From: Thamnaconus septentrionalis
Taxonomy: Eukaryota > Chordata > Actinopteri > Tetraodontiformes > Monacanthidae
Direction: 5' to 3'
Assembly: GCA_009823395.1 (NCBI GenBank)
Contig: CM020507.1
Coordinates: forward strand, 5,212,501 to 5,276,500
Length of the DNA stretch: 64,000 nucleotides
The position numbers were made by a program, and so were the translations under genes. Under the pieces are notes generated by a model. That model made no database searches and was not told the origin of the DNA. It was given only the letters and a program-made list of their open reading frames with translations. Of this stretch, positions 35,752 through 46,510 are shown piece after piece. Within the stretch, counting starts at the first letter, position 1; each line of letters starts with the position of its first letter.

Positions 35752-38700
35752 CTGATGTATGAGATAAATCAAAGTTCTGGGCTGCTTCCTGGTTGGCTCT
35801 GGTACTAACAGAGTTGCTCTCGGCTTGAAGGAGCTGTGATGAGGCCCAACAGGACTTTCAGGATTCTGGTTTTGACAAACTGGTTTGCGAAGCACTGCAA
35901 TAAAAATTTTATTTTATTGATTTTTTTAATTTTACATCACAGGCAAAACCTGCAGGGAGCTTGAAGTTTGGCATTCGTCTCAGGTTTTCTGCATGATATC
36001 CCCCAAGGCTAGCAGTCCTGGCTCACGACCTGCTTGTTCTAACAGCTTCTTCCTTGAGCATGACTGAGCTTTAAAGGTCCCAAATTCTAACTATGCAAAT
36101 AGATCTTAAGAAAGCAGCACAGTTAGCCATCTGTTTGCAGCCTTCTGCTAAAACCTTGTGTTTTTAGCTCCTGGGCTAACTTTAGCTTTGTTGGACTTTG
36201 CACATGACTGGAAGGAGACAAAAACCAAGGGGCCAACACCTGGTCGGGGTGTTGTCGTTAACCAGGGACATATATCAGTGCCCCTTTGTGACATCACAAA
36301 GGGCTGAATTCCAGAACTGTGTGTATTTTTTCCAAGAAGAAACATTTCTCAGCGGAGGCGCTGGGAAAAGACTTCCTAAGAGAATTTTGTCAAGTCAAAT
36401 ATTGAGGTTTCGCTGCAGAGCACCTCCAGCGTGAACGCCGCTCTGTGCATTTTCTATTTTTCTTCCCCCTCCTCCAGATTTAGTGCAGAGGCTGAAGCCA
36501 GGAGGAGGCGGAGCCACCACAGTGCTGCCATACTTCCCTCTGGCCCGTGAGCTCAGGTTAATCCTCTCCTTAGAGCTGCTCCATCTGCGCCTTGGCTGGC
36601 CGGCTGGCATGCCTGGAAGCCTGGGAGCCTCGCAGCAGTGCAGCAGCGCAGCAGCGCAGGCCCCGGGAGGGAAACTGGGGTTTTTTTTTCTTCTTCATAC
36701 CTGGCTCTGGAGATTTCCACCACTCTCAGTCTGAAACTGCGAGGAGGAAATGTGGTGCCAGAGCCTGCGGTGCTCTTCCAACATCTCCCTCAGTCGCTGC
36801 CGAGGCCAGGAAAATCTTAAAAAAGTAAACATTTTCTTCTTCTTCTTCCCCATGTGCAGCGAGGAAAGTTCATAAAGGAATCCTGGAGACAGAAGTGAGC
36901 ACCTTGCGTGCTTCACCTGGGATGAGAACCCAAGAAAAGGAAAAAAAAATGGAAAGAATTGCTGCTTGTTGGCACAGTGTAGTGGAAACCAGCAGACGAC
37001 GGTGTCGTCTTCGCCTAAGTAACATAATCAGCTTAGTGGGTTGATGCTGAGGAGGGAGGATGCTGCCGAGTGACGCCTGAACGCCCGCCGGCCAGCGAGG
37101 TGGAAGGAGGCCCGACGGATCTGATCAACACATCCAGCATCACGTGACCAGGAGGGAGATAGATAGATAGATGGATAGATAGATGGATAGATGGATGGAT
37201 GGATAGATGCGTGGGGGGTGGGGGAGGGGGGGGTTTGATGTCATAGGTCAGAGGTATGACTGGGCAGATTGGTTGGAGCATGGATGTGTTATAAGAACAG
37301 AATATCAAACTGGCAATATGGTGGCATGCCATTTCTTCCCCCAGTGGCCACTCAAGGTACTGCAGCAAAAAAATCCCATGGGCCCAAAAAGCATTTTTCC
37401 CATAGACCGCAATACAAAAATAAAGGCCTTCAGAACGGCAGACAGGACGACTGTCTGACTTCTGTCCGAGAGTCCAGAGGAACATCAACAGTCGTCGGTG
37501 CCCAACCTTCAGGAGGCGGAGCATCGGGACCAGATCCCGGCATTCAATCCAATTATTATCAAAGTGGATTGTTGAGACCAATGAGGTCATTTGTCAGGAG
37601 TCACTCTAAGAGGCCGACCCAATAAACACAGGAACACGGCAACCTGATTTTTCTCGCTTTACACAACTGGGCTTTAAGGTCAAGAGGTCAGGAGTCTCAC
37701 ACACACAAACGAACGTGACTCTCAGTGGCGTTCCACGAATCACCCTCGACTGGAGAGAAAAAACACCTGAGAAGTTCCTTTTACCAAAGAGTTCTGAGGG
37801 CCGAGCGGCTGCACAGCCACAAAAAATCCCACCAGCCGGAAGAAGGAAAAAACACACAGAGGTGAGGAATTTGAGCGGAGAGAGAAGAATGCAGCGCTGC
37901 CGAGCGCTTTTCCAACCTGACACACAAAAAGACGCACAAACAGCTCCAAGTGAAGGAAAACAAGCTTTTCATGAGTTTTCACAAAACTAACATAGAACAA
38001 AGAGTGGCAGAAAAAAACCCTGCAGCTAAAAAAGTATCACTGTAATAATACTACTATCATTACTAATACTACTACTACTAAATAATTTCAACAAAAATAA
38101 TGCACTGGGATGCAGCGCCTTGGGAAGCTAGTCGCCATGCAGCTAATCCACCTGCTACTGGTTCTACTGCATTCCAGCTGCACTGCCACTTCTGGCTGAG
38201 AACAATGTGGCCTGATCTAATGCGAACAAAAACACCAGCTAGCCTGCATGCATACAAACACACACACCTACACAGGACATGACCGTGTTCCTGGTTTTAA
38301 GCTCCGCTCACGGTGACTTCTGGAACTGCAGCGTTTATCCAACACCAGCATTTCTCAGCCGACTGTTCAGAGCCGAGAGTCAAAAAACCAACGACAGAGA
38401 AATTTAGTTTCGGTGAAGACGAAGCTGGAACAGTTTCTTTCTACGGTGCAAAGGCCTCACATGACGTCACTTGAGGGCCAGCGTGTCGCCCAGTTCCACA
38501 GGATGGGGAGATTTAAACGAGTGAGATGCGACAATCAGAACTGAGGTCACAAATTTGACTTGGTCGACTGAAAAAAAATGAGGGAGACTACTTTAATTGG
38601 ACGGTGATCCGACCGACTACTAAATATGCTTAGAAAAAAAAAGGTTACTGGAGTGCTGCAGCCAGGATGCTGAATGACAGGCTGGTGGCTGAATGTCCTG

Positions 38701-39369
38701 TTTTATGGAACCATGTGAGGAATCATGCATCGAGGCAAAAAACTGGAAAGATGTGAGAACTGGTTGGAACATGGAGCCTCCAAAAAATAAAAATAAAAAT
38801 GCTAAAAAAAGTCACTTGACCATCAATGCGGCTGCAAGAAGTGAGAAGTGAGCTGAGCGTGCAGAGGCCTGGAGTTTATCAGCCCCTGCAGGAACGTTGT
38901 TGTGCAGATTTCTCTGATGGCGTTTTGTGTTTTTTACGACTCGGAGACAGGCAGGCCGTCACGCCTCCTGAAGCCGCCGCTGAGAGGAGAGCGACCCTGC
39001 AGCGGTGGGAGCGGCTCTCAGAGCCTGGCAGCCGCAGGAGGCAGTGAACGCACCACCGACGCACTGATCGTCTCTGCCGTGCGTCTAATCAGCTTAGTGC
39101 CGTGAAGAATGCAACGCATGCCACATCGCTGCGTCAGCGTCTTCAGAGAAAGGTCGGCGGCACCGCCTCCCCCTCCTCCTCCTTCTGCTCCTCCGCCTCC
39201 TCCTCTCACTCCTGGTCCCCCTCCTCACCTTCCTTCTCCTTCTCCCTCTCCTACCCATCCTCCTCCTCTTCCTCCTTCCATCCTCAACTTTAGAAACTTT
39301 AGCCGCTGCTTGATGAGATTTTAACGGGGCCCTTGTTGGAAATTAAAAGATGCACTTTGGCTCCAAAGA

Positions 39370-39436
<67 letters not shown>

Positions 39437-41447
39437 TCAATACCAAGAAATCCTGGGACAGACCTCCCCTCCCCCCACCAGCCGGTATCTATTAATAGTC
39501 CTTAACGATGGATTTGCTGCTGTTGTTGTTGTTGTTGTTTTTATGAACGAACGTCAGAAAAGAGATTTTTCAGGAGGCCAGTAGATTTTTCGCTGTTTGG
39601 TAACAGACGATGGTTGATATATTTTTAATGGAGCCGTGGTCGGCGGCGCCGCAGCAGCAGGATAATGAGCCGGCGGACGGCGGAGGACTTCCTCAGTCTT
39701 CAGTGACTGATTAAAGAGCGAGGGAGGAGCAGCTGATGGAGGAGGAGTGCACAAGCACAAACGAGTTTAAAACAAAAAAAGAAAACAACAACAAAATAAA
39801 TTTCAGCCTTATTTTTTTTAAGCTATGTAAGGTTTTGCGAGCAGTGAGCAACACACAAATATATATGTACACAAATATATATATCTGCAAGGAATAAAGA
39901 GATATGTGAAGGTTGTAAAGTGTAATTTGTATCGCTGCCCCCAATGGCAGGAGGACGTACTACAGGCTATTGTCAAAACTTTTCTGCAGACGCAAACAGA
40001 CTTAAAAGTAACATGAACTTGGGTAGGATGTCAGTGTTAGATCTTCACTTGGTGTATGTGAGCTGCTGATGTGTATCTACGTCCTGTTGGTACAACCACA
40101 GATCATTCCGCCTGACACGTCTGTTTTCTGATTTCTTGCACTAAAAGCTGCAAAAACACAACATCGTATTTTCATTCATTCTTCTTTTAAATAATGTCAC
40201 ACAAATGGAGTGAAAGCAACAAAACAACAATCTCCTCAGCAGCAGCAGCAGCAGCAGCAGCTGCAGCCGCTCCTACATGCACCTTTACCAAGCAGCTCTT
40301 CCTCTGCTGTGGGCGGCGGCTGACATCCAAGCCTTGGAGAATTTACTCGTACAAAATAAATTGCAGCCGCTGGCGCAGGCAGGTACACACCCTCCAGCAG
40401 CGCAATGATAAGGCATCGGGTGTGCACATGCAATAAAATTACCTAAGTGCCAAAGCCGAGCGTCACTCCCTTGAACTAATACCAGAGGACGACCATCAGT
40501 CAGGCCGGAGCTCAGCAGCCGAGGGCAGATTATTGCCAATTTCATCATCTTGAAATTTTAGCGTGCAATACTTCTAATACACAACCTGAATTAATCTGTG
40601 TTTGGTGTGAATGATGAAGAATAGCAGGAACGTGAGTGAGCATGTGCATGTGTGTATGCATGTGTGCAGCAGTGGTCTTTTATATTAGTAGATGGAGTAT
40701 TGCCCACTTACTTGAAATCTTTGAGCAGATTTCTGACTTTTGACTTAAGGCAAACTAATGGCTTCCAAAGCGTGGTCCGGGGGCCACTTAACAGCCACTT
40801 TCAGTGCATTCAAGGGACCTATTAGGAACCTATTTTGCTTTCGGCTCAGATTACAGGAATACTTTATGTATCACTGAATGGGAGACATTGGGACACGTAT
40901 GGAAAAAAGGAGGTCAATGTTTCAGTCCATTTAGGGGCTGCAAGCACGTTAAAGTTTAGGGGACCTTCTCATTTGATAATTTACTAACAGTGCACTTTGT
41001 CATTTGGTATTTGAATGGAAGCTTAATCAGCTTTGCATGAATATCCATCCATCCATCCATCCATCCATCCATCCATCCATCCATCCATCCATCCATCCAT
41101 CCATCCATCATCCATCCATCCATCCATCCATCCATCCATCCATCCATCCATCCATCCATCCATCATCCATCCATCCATCCATCCATCCATCCATCCATCC
41201 ATCCATCCATCCATCCATCCATCCATTTTCAACCGCTTCCTCCTGCATTCAGGGTGTTGGGGGTCTGCTGGAGTCTCTGCCAGATGAAAAATAATAAATA
41301 AAAATAAATAAAAGAAACAGGCTGTGGCACCTTTGAGATGAGCTCGTCGTGGTTGGCCAGGTGCGCCCGGCAGTGGATGCAGCTGTAGGTGCGGTGGCAG
41401 GAGGGCAGGTAAGCCTGGAAGGTCTTGGACTTGGTCATCTTCACCAT
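29909..41447 (-). CDS. ypel1: ypel1: Yippee-like 1, complete 119-residue coding sequence
   Basis: Four minus-strand exons, in transcript order 41447-41331, 32383-32340, 31782-31674 and 29998-29909, join to 360 nt: 119 codons plus TGA, the exact length of vertebrate YPEL1. The protein begins [15 protein letters not shown] and carries the Yippee zinc-binding pattern: CIHC in exon 1, CENC and GWKY in exon 3. It ends [10 protein letters not shown]. Yippee proteins are small and highly conserved; they are reported at centrosome/mitotic structures and the nucleus, and their biochemical role is still poorly defined. The start is the first ATG after the 5' UTR acceptor, with G at -3 and +4. YPEL1-4 are nearly identical, so the ypel1 name rests on synteny between ppil2 and mapk1. 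The 8.9-kb first intron is full of simple repeats. Confidence 0.95.
30472..30933. mobile_element. MITE-like element with 16-bp terminal inverted repeats (intron of ypel1)
   Basis: GCTGCGTTTCCATGAC (30,472-30,487) pairs with GTCATGGCAACGCAGC (30,918-30,933), 15 of 16. A second inward-facing copy GGGTCATGGAAACA lies near 30,640. Inside, a 13-bp perfect inverted repeat (30,798-30,810 with 30,826-30,838) forms a strong hairpin. No coding frame and no obvious target duplication. Confidence 0.5.
31674..31782 (-). CDS. ypel1: ypel1 coding exon 3
   Basis: Acceptor CCCTGCAG, donor GTAAGT. It completes the split Val and encodes [20 protein letters not shown], then [16 protein letters not shown], which holds the second CxxC zinc pair and the diagnostic GWKY. 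Confidence 0.96.
31977..32175 (+). mobile_element. dispersed repeat 'TTAGCCCTCTGTTTG' family, copy 3 (intron of ypel1)
   Basis: CAATTAGCCCGCTGTTTGC, CTTCCTGCTAAAGC and AATGCCCCTTTTGACATCAA appear in family order but more diverged. Confidence 0.4.
32340..32383 (-). CDS. ypel1: ypel1 coding exon 2 (44-bp small exon)
   Basis: Found by searching for the missing middle of the protein. It encodes [14 protein letters not shown] plus two bases of Val, with acceptor CAG and donor GTGAGT on the minus strand. It supplies exactly the 44 nt needed to join exons 1 and 3 in frame, and is too short to be picked up as an open reading frame. Confidence 0.93.
35126..35393 (+). mobile_element. hAT-like MITE copy 1 (intron 1 of ypel1)
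   Basis: Starts CAGGGGTGGGG and ends CCCCCGGGCCGTAGTTTGCC-CATGCCTG, an inverted-repeat pair (CAGGGGTGGGCAAAC type) characteristic of non-autonomous hAT elements. The interior (GATATCATGGGA, ATGTTGCTTTAATGTCAATT, GAAAATGAACCAAAGC) is shared with the copy at 50,231. No coding capacity. Confidence 0.6.
35706..35749 (+). repeat. (GT)22 microsatellite
   Basis: Pure GT run in intron 1 of ypel1. Confidence 0.93.
36070..36306 (+). mobile_element. dispersed repeat 'TTAGCCCTCTGTTTG' family, copy 4 (intron 1 of ypel1)
   Basis: TTTAAAGGTCCCAAATTC, CACAGTTAGCCATCTGTTTG, CTTCTGCTAAAACC and CAGTGCCCCTTTGTGACATC-ACAAAGGG; the fullest copy in the window. Short fragments are also seen at 6,424-6,466 and 43,175-43,225. 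Confidence 0.5.
37158..37208 (+). repeat. (GATA/GATG)n microsatellite
   Basis: Mixed GATA and GATG tetranucleotides in intron 1 of ypel1. Confidence 0.9.
39368..39431 (+). repeat. (GA)n microsatellite
   Basis: 64 bp GA run with one ACAG interruption, in intron 1 of ypel1. Confidence 0.92.
41042..41281 (-). mobile_element. SINE 3' end with expanded (GGAT)n tail
   Basis: 41,227-41,281 matches the 3' part of the SINE at 10,441 (CTTCCTCCTGCA, TTGGGGGTCTGCTG on the plus strand). It is attached to a 185-bp (CCAT)n array at 41,042-41,226, interrupted twice by a one-base slip (CATCATCC). The array probably grew from the SINE tail. It lies about 50 bp from ypel1 coding exon 1, in its first intron. 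Confidence 0.65.
41331..41447 (-). CDS. ypel1: ypel1 coding exon 1
   Basis: Thirty-nine codons from ATG to the Lys of DELISK. They include the first zinc-ligand pair CIHC and [11 protein letters not shown]. The donor GTGCCA is weak for a U2 site but gives the correct phase and protein join. Confidence 0.95.
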
Positions 41448-41615
41448 GTCAGTGGGGCAGGGCTCCTCGCTGGTGTCAGGGCTGGCACTGGAAGAGTTGC
41501 AGCTCTGCTGGACTTGCTGACAGAAGAAACACTGGAAGATGCAGGCAAAAGCCGTCGTTGTTGTGGAGCGGGTGTGTGGCACGCTCCACACGGACACCAC
41601 GGAAGAAATTCAAAC
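41448..41615 (-). other. ypel1: ypel1 5' UTR segment joined to coding exon 1
   Basis: On the minus strand a 30-bp pyrimidine-rich tract ends in CTTCCAG at 41616, a strong acceptor 168 nt before the ATG. No ATG occurs between it and the YPEL1 start. The segment is open in frame after a TGA at 41612-41610 but has no initiator, so it is read as leader. A further upstream non-coding exon is therefore expected. Confidence 0.6.
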
Positions 41616-42053
41616 CTGGAAGGAGAAGGAGGAGAGAAGAGAGGAGAAGGTGTGAGAGCTGCTCCACCCGTCGTCATTCCGACTCGTGCTTTTTAGGATT
41701 TTCCCTCGCGTCCCGTCCGGCCGTCGCTCCGTTACAGCGATCCATTACGCGGCGGTGAAACGTGATCTGGTGACACGTCAGGCGAACCTCTGCCCCCCCG
41801 AACCACCCCTCCCGCTCCCCCGAACCCGCCCACCCACCGCCTCCTGTGAAAGCAGCCAACATGCTTGTGTTGCTCTCCAGCCGTCTCTCTACTGGCTGGC
41901 GGTAAGAGGAGCAGGTTTGTTCAGTCACGCGGGACACAGTGAGGTTCCTGAGGCCTCCAGCCAGATGAAACTCCACTGGCTGACATCAGGACGTGGGGAA
42001 ATTATTCCCAAAGACTCCCAGAGTTCCACAATCAACATCTGGAATTGCATTAC

Positions 42054-42063
<10 letters not shown>

Positions 42064-42127
<64 letters not shown>
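42064..42127. repeat. (TA)32 microsatellite
   Basis: Pure TA run, in the ypel1-mapk1 spacer. Confidence 0.95.
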
Positions 42128-42133
<6 letters not shown>

Positions 42134-43261
42134 CCATTTATATATATATTTTATATAGTCAATTCAATAAAGAGCTAGTGACACTGATTTTGTTGGAACT
42201 TTGGTTTGATTTAATTCAATTGACATTAAAGCACATATTTTGTTATGGCTCTCAATCACAATTTCACTTCCACATCTTGGAAAAGTCAAGACTTCCTACA
42301 AACATAACTGGTTGGACCAGAACCTGGACCAACCAGCTGCTCTCAGCAGGCGCAGCAGCCAGTCACAGCGTCGAGGCTGTGAGAGAAAGTGAGAGCTTGT
42401 GAGGAAGAAGTCGTCGACTCTCTTCCCCTCAGGATGCAGACAAGACAAAAAGCGTCTGTAAGAAACCGGCGCAGTAGGTCAGAGCCCAGAGCAGGAAGTG
42501 GGCTGGAAGGCCTCTGTTTGCTTTCGCTTTGTTTTAGCCTTTTTTTAAAACTCACTCCGGGGCTTGTTTACAGTCGGTCGAGTCATGTGACCATCCGGCT
42601 CCTTTTCCTTTTCACTGACGCCGCACATCTGCGACGGAGAGCCGCCATTATATCCAGCACCTGAAACTTTCTGAGCTTCCGGAAAGAAGTTCCGAAGCTC
42701 AGAAAAGTGCAGAGTCTCCTCTCTCGCTCTCTTTCTCTCTATCTCGTTGTTTCACTGACTCAGGTAAATGTGGAATACCTGAGTTCAGCGCAGCGGAAAG
42801 ACAAAAGCATTGCCGGTTCGGGTCACACAGTAGCCCAGAACAGTCGATGGCAGCGCAGTGACGGGTGACAAAAAAAGAAAAAAAAAGCCAAGACACAATG
42901 AATTGTGACCTTTTAAACACAAAAAGGGATTCAGGCTGACAAAACCATGGCTGCAGGTGCACAACACTGTCAACCGTTCAGCAGCAGCAGCAGCAGCAGG
43001 CAGGAGGTTGGATCCCTGCTGCTGCTGCTGCTGCGGCGGCTGCTTTGAGCCGTTGATGGAGACCAATGGCTCCAGAATTGAAGCTCCTCCGTTCTTCACC
43101 CTACACTCTGGTGGAGCAGCACCACATGATAAACTGTCCAAAAACAAACTAGTCAGGATCTGTGTCAGTGCAGCCCAGTTAGCCCTCTGTTTGCAGCTTC
43201 CTGCTGTCGCGCGCTACCTTCCCGGTGGTGAGGGTGGAGCTAAAACCTGGCTGTGTCTTTG

Positions 43262-43379
43262 AAGCCCCACAGTATTTTGCTCTTTATTGAAATGACTCTG
43301 GAAACATGGAGGAAATACAGCTAATCTTAACAGGCCACATATGGCCGCCGGACGCCGGACCGCAGTTTGCCCACCCCTG
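43262..43379 (+). mobile_element. hAT-like MITE fragment, right end
   Basis: AGCCCCACAGTATTTTGCTC, TTTATTGAAATGACTC and the terminus GCAGTTTGCCCACCCCTG match the right half of the element at 50,231; the left half is absent. Confidence 0.5.
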
Positions 43380-44086
43380 ATCTTGTCCAACCTGTGGACT
43401 GCGCTGCAGTTCTGAATTGTTCAGTGGAAGTCAGAAGACTCTGACGCTGGTGTTCTTCCTAGTAGAAACACGGCGCAATGAGCGATGAAGGGTTTCTACA
43501 CAGACGCTGCAATTAGACTCAACAAGATTTTCCTTTTGTTTGCAGCTGTTTGTTAGCGTGGCTGCTCTCTGGGTGGGAGCTGGGGCAGGAGGAGGAAGCG
43601 TTGTGCAGCGAGCACCAACCGTCGCCTCCACAGCCAGTGCACAACCTCTCGTTTCTGCCGTCAAACGTCTGCGACCGCAGAGGAGGAGGAGCTGCCAGGT
43701 TTTCTCTTCAGATTCTGATCAGAGAGGATGTTTTGTGACAAAAGGCCTCAATGATTGAAAACCACTTGTTTTCAATGCTGAACGAACGTCTCTAATGTTG
43801 GAAAGTTTGAAACGGCCAACGTGGAAGACTTCAAGGTGATGACAAGCATGAACAAGAAATAAAGTTTGATAAAGTTATTAGAAATTAATGATAACTGTGT
43901 ATTTATTCACTAATAATAATAATAATAATAATATAATAATATAATTTATATATACGTAAAGAGCAGGTCAGGTCAACTTGAGAGTTGACCAAGGCAAAAA
44001 AAAATGCAAATGAGGAATTTGTATGTTTGGCAATAACCGTCGACTAGACACTGCTGTTGCTTCACCACTGCAGCCAGGAAGGAGAG

Positions 44087-44127
44087 CGAGAGAGAGAGAG
44101 AGAGAGAGACAGAGCGATATAGAGAGA

Positions 44128-44200
<73 letters not shown>

Positions 44201-44235
44201 CGATATAGAGAGAGAGGGAGAGAGAGAGAGAGAGG
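44087..44235 (+). repeat. (GA)n compound microsatellite with duplicated interruption
   Basis: About 150 bp of GA repeat. The interrupting motif ACAGAGCGATATAGAG occurs twice, 86 bp apart, so the array grew by duplicating a block rather than only by slippage of single GA units. Confidence 0.92.
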
Positions 44236-44837
44236 GTGAGAAGGAGAGGGAGAGTATGGTGCAAACCTGAGGCTGAATGGCTGCTCTGTCCTCAGCCACC
44301 ACCTGTCAGTCAGACAGACGGCAGGACGAGTGGGTGGGACGTGTGACGTGGTGTGTCATTGATTGAAAGAGGAGGCGGCCATTAGGGGGCGCTGTGTCCA
44401 CTCTGGCAACAGATGGCTGCCAACCAGACGGGGACTGACTGAGAGGAATTAAAGGTTTGGCTTTTTTTTTTTTTGTCTTTTAAAGACAGACTGGAGCACA
44501 TTACGCCGTGTGGAGTGTGTTTAAACCACCTAACAAAAAAATTCAATTTGTTCACCTTAAACTTTTTTCTTTTAGGAGGGTGAAAGAGGACAGACAAAGG
44601 CTCTAGACCTTCCGTCTGCAACAATCACAGCTTCATTTTCTCCTCAGCAGCCTCGGAAGGGGGGTGGAATGATAAAGAGAAACAACTACCTGTTGCCATG
44701 TGAAACCCCCCCTCCTCCCCCCTCCCCCACCCCTGAAACAATAGAGACCCACAGTAGCGCTGATCAGCCAGGCCGAGGGAAACACAATGAGAACTCGGCG
44801 GCTCCAGGAGTTTCCAGCCAAGCGTCGACAAGAAGAG

Positions 44838-44838
<1 letters not shown>

Positions 44839-44908
<70 letters not shown>
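44839..44908 (+). repeat. (CAG)23 microsatellite
   Basis: An uninterrupted 70-bp CAG run, the longest trinucleotide tract in the window. It lies in the spacer between ypel1 and mapk1, followed 75 bp later by a 76-bp (CA)n at 44,983-45,058. Confidence 0.95.
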
Positions 44909-44909
<1 letters not shown>

Positions 44910-44980
44910 AGACGCTCCACTAAACAAAGAGGCTTCCGCAACTCAACAGGAAGCAGCCGTGACGTGAAGCGCGGCTACTC

Positions 44981-44982
<2 letters not shown>

Positions 44983-45058
<76 letters not shown>
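44983..45058 (+). repeat. (CA)38 microsatellite
   Basis: Pure CA run; two further CA runs follow at 45,241-45,259 and 45,354-45,398. Confidence 0.95.
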
Positions 45059-45062
<4 letters not shown>

Positions 45063-45353
45063 GAACAGCTGAGAACATAGTGAGGGGAGAGTGGCAGCTC
45101 GGCACCAGAGGCTCCAGGTGAGCCACATTCACACACACTGAGGTGTAATCCCTCCCTGCATGGGAAAAAAGACAAAATCCCTCCTCTGAATTAGCCCAGT
45201 TTAACCTCAGAGGCACGTGCACGGGGTGGGGGTGGTGGGCACACACACACACACACACCAAAAGCTTTGTGAGGCTGACACAGTTCCGCATCTGTAATTA
45301 AATAACCACCTCTGTGCCTTCGCCATCCTTGGGTTCCTCAAAGACAATGGCAC

Positions 45354-45398
<45 letters not shown>

Positions 45399-46059
45399 CC
45401 AAGTAAGGACAAGCCAAACTCTGTTGAGCCCATTGTTTGCATCTCCTGGCTTCTCTATGTGGTTTCCAGATGTGATCGATGTTTACATCGATATTTTAAA
45501 TATCAAAAAAACAAAACAAACTATTCTATATATTTATATATATTTCTACTGTAAACAGCCTGGAGTAAACAATGTCATGGCAAGAGGAGTCCTGTAACTC
45601 ATTCTTCCCTCCTCGCCTCAAGGAGCATCATAGATTTAACAGACCACAACATGTGTGGTACATGTGGAGATGAGATCTGAGTGCAGCGACCAGGTGGCGA
45701 ACCAGCAACCAGCAGCTGATCAACAGCACAGTGAAAACAAAGAGGCAGCAGCGAGGCGCCTCATGAGCAAAAACAGGAAGAGCAGCGCGGCCAGACAAAG
45801 ACTCCATCCAGCAGCAGCAGCGACACACAAACACACCAAAAGCAACACGTTCACGACACGACACGCGCTCCCGAGCCCTCCGGGCCCTCGGGACCACCGA
45901 CCCGGACCTCACATCTCTTCCTCCGCAGCCGCCGTCCCTCACTTTCAGTGTTTTATCGCCTCTTTCCTCGCTGTGTTTCCCCCCCACCAACAAAGAGCGC
46001 CGCGGTCGGAGCAGCGCAACAGTGTCGCTGCGCAGCTTCCCCTCCTCGCTGCGCCTTCT

Positions 46060-46510
46060 TCTGTGTTTTTATCACGAGTGTCAAGTGATATTTGGGCTGT
46101 AATGTGCTGCTGTCCGGTACTCACCACCTGGATGAGATGTGAGCGAAGCGCAGCTCGGTGGAGGAACTGCTCGCTCGGACACTCAAGAGATGATGGAGTT
46201 TCTTTAGTTCTCTCTCTCTCTTTTTCCTCCAAAGTCTCCTGATGTTCGCTTTCCCAGTTAAACCAGTGCTGGTCGTGTCTGCTCCATGGGTGCCGCTGCC
46301 AGCTGGGAGTCACTGCCGTGTCCTTTGGGTGCTGACCGATCTCATTCTCGCCCCCCAACACGGGCTTTTGTTGTGTCTTTTGTGTGCGTAATGGACTGGC
46401 CTGGTTACTTTGCTGCGCAAACGTCACCACGTGGGAGGGAGACGGAGCCGCGAGTGCCAGCCGCGCCGGCCAATGGCAAGCCGTGGTGCCTTCAGGTTCT
46501 CGTGGGAAAC
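46060..46510 (-). promoter_or_regulatory. third CpG-rich patch, candidate ypel1 promoter
   Basis: The minus strand carries GCCATTGGCC (a CCAAT-type box), CCACGTGG-like and GTGACGT (CRE-like) sequence around 46,420-46,490. A GTGAGT donor-like site follows at 46,124-46,119. It competes with the 49 kb and 50.8 kb patches as the ypel1 start. Confidence 0.25.

Larger units (their letters stand above)
32384..41330 (-). other. ypel1: ypel1 intron 1 (8.9 kb)
   Basis: Contains the hAT-like copy at 35,126, a dispersed repeat at 36,070, a (CCG)n patch at 33,443-33,463, GT, GATA and GA microsatellites, a (CAG)n at 40,239-40,262 and the SINE tail. No additional exon needed or seen. Confidence 0.7.

Noticed and set aside
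41448..41600. N-terminal extension of YPEL1 in the open frame upstream of the ATG
   Set aside because: No ATG in the stretch, only GTG/CTG-type codons. Vertebrate YPEL1 starts at MVKMTKS, and the segment begins at a 5' UTR acceptor.
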